A DNA stretch of 64,000 nucleotides from Paracoccus methylovorus (GTDB taxonomy: Bacteria; Pseudomonadota; Alphaproteobacteria; Rhodobacterales; Rhodobacteraceae). The stretch spans positions 1,116,001 through 1,180,000 of the forward strand of contig NZ_CP070368.1 in the NCBI RefSeq assembly GCF_016919705.1, written 5' to 3'. Positions 61,891 through 64,000 of this stretch are shown in pieces (positions within the stretch are counted from its first letter, which is position 1; the number at the start of each line of letters is the position of its first letter). Both the position numbers and the translations under genes were made by a program. The notes below the pieces were generated by a model, which saw only the letters and a program-made list of their open reading frames with translations, had not been told where the DNA came from and did no database searches.

Positions 61891-64000
61891 ATGGGCCACA
61901 ACAACACCAACGCCCCCGTCGCACGCTTTCCCGAGGTGGCGCGGCCCAAGCTGGAAGGCGGCAGGCGTTTCATCCTGCATTCCGAATTCCAGCCCGCGGG
62001 CGACCAGCCCACCGCCATCACCGAACTGGCCAAGGGGATCGTGGAAGGCGAGCGCGATCAGGTGCTGCTTGGGGCCACCGGCACCGGCAAGACCTTCACC
62101 ATGGCCAAGGTGATCGAGGCGACGCAGCGCCCGGCCATCATCCTTGCGCCGAACAAGACGCTGGCCGCCCAGCTTTACGGCGAGTTCAAGGGCTTCTTTC
62201 CCGAAAACGCCGTCGAATATTTCGTCAGCTATTACGACTACTACCAGCCCGAAGCTTATGTTGCCCGCAGCGATACCTATATCGAAAAGGAATCGCAGAT
62301 CAACGAAGCCATCGACCGGATGCGCCACTCGGCCACCCGGGCCCTGCTGGAACGCGATGACGTGATCATCGTCGCCTCGGTTTCCTGCATCTACGGTATC
62401 GGTTCGGTCGAAACCTATTCGGCCATGACCCAGGACATGGTGGTCGGCCAGCATTATGACCAGCGCGAATTCCTGGCCGAACTGGTGGCGCAGCAATACC
62501 GCCGGCTTGACGCCGCCTTTCAGCGCGGCGGCTTTCGCGTGCGCGGAGATGTGGTCGAGGTCTGGCCCGCGCACCTTGAAGACCGGGCATGGCGCTTTGA
62601 TTTCTTCGGGAATGAGCTTGAATCCATTACCGAATTCGATCCACTGACCGGCGCCAAATCCGACAGTTTCAAGCAGATCCGCATCTATGCGAACAGCCAC
62701 TACGTCACCCCGCGCCCGACTTTGCAGCAGGCAATCAAGGGGATACGCGCTGAACTTCAGGTTCGGCTCAAGCAATTGACCGACGAAGGCAAGCTACTGG
62801 AGGCCCAACGACTTGAACAACGCACGAACTTTGACTTGGAAATGCTTGAAGCTGCTGGGGTTTGCAACGGTATCGAGAACTATTCCCGCTATCTGACCGG
62901 GCGAGCCCCGGGCGAGCCACCCCCGACACTTTTCGAGTTTATCCCGGATAACGCCATTGTTTTCGCGGATGAATCCCACGTATCGGTTCCGCAAATCGGC
63001 GGCATGTATCGCGGCGACTTTCGGCGTAAGTTCACGCTGGCCGAGCACGGTTTCCGCCTGCCCAGTTGCATGGATAACCGTCCGCTGAAGTTCGAGGAAT
63101 GGGACAGCATGCGCCCGCAATCGGTCTTTGTCAGCGCCACCCCCGCGCAATGGGAGATGGACCAGACCGGCGGCGTCTTCACCGAACAGGTGATCCGCCC
63201 CACCGGCCTGCTGGACCCGCAGGTCGAGATCCGGCCGGTCGAGATGCAGGTGGACGACCTGCTGGACGAGGTGCGCAAGGTCTCTGCCGAAGGGTATCGC
63301 ACGCTTGTCACCACCCTGACCAAGCGCATGGCCGAGGACCTGACCGAATACCTGCACGAACAGGGCATCCGCGTGCGCTACATGCACAGTGATATCGACA
63401 CGATTGAGCGCATCGAGATCCTGCGCGACCTTCGGCTGGGCACTTTCGACGTGTTGGTGGGGATCAACCTTTTGCGCGAGGGGCTTGATATTCCTGAATG
63501 CGGGCTGGTGGCGATCCTTGATGCCGACAAAGAGGGGTTCCTGCGCAGCGCGACCTCACTCATCCAGACCATTGGCCGTGCGGCACGCAACGCCGAGGGC
63601 CGGGTGATCATGTATGCCGACCGCATCACCGGCAGCATGGAACGCGCCATGGCCGAAACTGATCGCCGGCGCCTGAAACAGATCGCCTATAACGAGGCGC
63701 ATGGCATCACGCCGCAGACGGTGCGCAAGAATGTCGAGGACGTTCTGGCCGGGCTGTGGCAGGGCGATACGGATCAGGCGCGCATCACCACCAAGGTGGA
63801 CAAACCGCTGGTCGGGGCCAATCTGGCCGCGCATCTGGACGCGCTCAGGACACAGATGCGCAAGGCCGCCGAGAATCTGGAGTTCGAAGAGGCCGCACGC
63901 CTGCGCGACGAGGTCAAACGGCTGGAGGCCGTGGAGCTGGCCATTGCGGACGACCCGCTTGCCCGGCAATCCGCCATCGAAGAAGCGGCGGAAGCGGCAG
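61891..64000 (+). CDS. uvrB: Excinuclease ABC subunit B, runs off the window
   Basis: 703 residues are visible from the ATG at 61891, behind AAGGTG. Walker A is [20 protein letters not shown], the beta-hairpin for DNA is [20 protein letters not shown], helicase motif II is [20 protein letters not shown], and motif VI is [19 protein letters not shown]. The UvrC-binding UVR coiled coil ([20 protein letters not shown]) begins near residue 650. UvrB loads onto damaged DNA in nucleotide excision repair. The gene is incomplete only because the window ends, and the sequence up to there is intact. Confidence 0.97.
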   Translation, partial: MGHNNTNAPVARFPEVARPKLEGGRRFILHSEFQPAGDQPTAITELAKGIVEGERDQVLLGATGTGKTFTMAKVIEATQRPAIILAPNKTLAAQLYGEFKGFFPENAVEYFVSYYDYYQPEAYVARSDTYIEKESQINEAIDRMRHSATRALLERDDVIIVASVSCIYGIGSVETYSAMTQDMVVGQHYDQREFLAELVAQQYRRLDAAFQRGGFRVRGDVVEVWPAHLEDRAWRFDFFGNELESITEFDPLTGAKSDSFKQIRIYANSHYVTPRPTLQQAIKGIRAELQVRLKQLTDEGKLLEAQRLEQRTNFDLEMLEAAGVCNGIENYSRYLTGRAPGEPPPTLFEFIPDNAIVFADESHVSVPQIGGMYRGDFRRKFTLAEHGFRLPSCMDNRPLKFEEWDSMRPQSVFVSATPAQWEMDQTGGVFTEQVIRPTGLLDPQVEIRPVEMQVDDLLDEVRKVSAEGYRTLVTTLTKRMAEDLTEYLHEQGIRVRYMHSDIDTIERIEILRDLRLGTFDVLVGINLLREGLDIPECGLVAILDADKEGFLRSATSLIQTIGRAARNAEGRVIMYADRITGSMERAMAETDRRRLKQIAYNEAHGITPQTVRKNVEDVLAGLWQGDTDQARITTKVDKPLVGANLAAHLDALRTQMRKAAENLEFEEAARLRDEVKRLEAVELAIADDPLARQSAIEEAAEAA

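Overview
The window looks like chromosomal DNA of an alphaproteobacterium of the Rhodobacteraceae, most likely Paracoccus. The evidence is high GC with Rhodobacteraceae-type codon use, an IS1248-like IS5-family element, a NDUFS4-type complex I accessory subunit, an ScfR-type short-chain acyl-CoA regulator, and a fabA-fabB-fabI block. All names come from reading the sequence; no database search was run.

Layout. (1) 1-600: the end of a sensor kinase gene and a tRNA-Ser(UGA). (2) 600-4250: a decayed phage and IS scrap-yard beside the tRNA. It holds two IS5/IS427-group elements inserted at CTAG, an IS66 end, an IS3 scrap, a tape-measure remnant and other broken phage genes. (3) 4278-9252: an AT-rich, foreign-looking fragment of a flagellar cluster (flagellin, flaF, a frameshifted flbT, a DUF1217 gene, FlgN-like and FlgJ-like genes, fliK, flgD). 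It is bounded by IS debris on both sides. (4) 9338-10605: an IS481-type element whose catalytic core has been replaced by a piece of IS66 tnpC. (5) 10700-26400: a dense stress and DNA-repair island with ybdK, sodC, an HWE kinase, an isochorismatase-fold gene, a pseudo-receiver/sigma2-like fusion, an SDR, small stress proteins, two Ku genes flanking ligD, a DUF892 ferritin-like gene and a large catalase. Eight GGAAC-N17/18-GTT sites, all of the type used by the alphaproteobacterial general stress sigma factor EcfG, sit about 30-40 bases upstream of genes here. (6) 26560-30790: a pyruvyl-transferase-family gene, small phage-like genes, an FAD oxidoreductase and an IS3 remnant. (7) 30793-35756, minus strand: a nucleoside-permease-family protein, choline-sulfatase, an Lrp regulator, a VOC protein and an SDR. 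(8) 35946-44128: one operon for an oligopeptide-type ABC importer plus an FAD amine oxidase, an ATC hydrolase and an M20 amidohydrolase, possibly a thiazoline or cysteine-precursor salvage route. (9) 44858-50018: an ScfR-type regulator with TTGCRAA repeats, then fabA-fabB-fabI and a hydrolase. (10) 50392-55399: putA/putR and an Ldh_2 dehydrogenase. (11) 55710-59312: a sulfate ABC importer with two oddities, an extended binding protein and a short CysA. (12) 59499-64000: an IS3 scrap, a MYG1-family gene, NDUFS4 and the start of uvrB.

The most notable unit is the stress island. Its promoters are nearly identical in layout and serve both strands. It also carries an HWE kinase, a pseudo-receiver fused to a sigma2-like tail, and a small NepR-like candidate, so it may contain its own regulatory input as well as effector genes.
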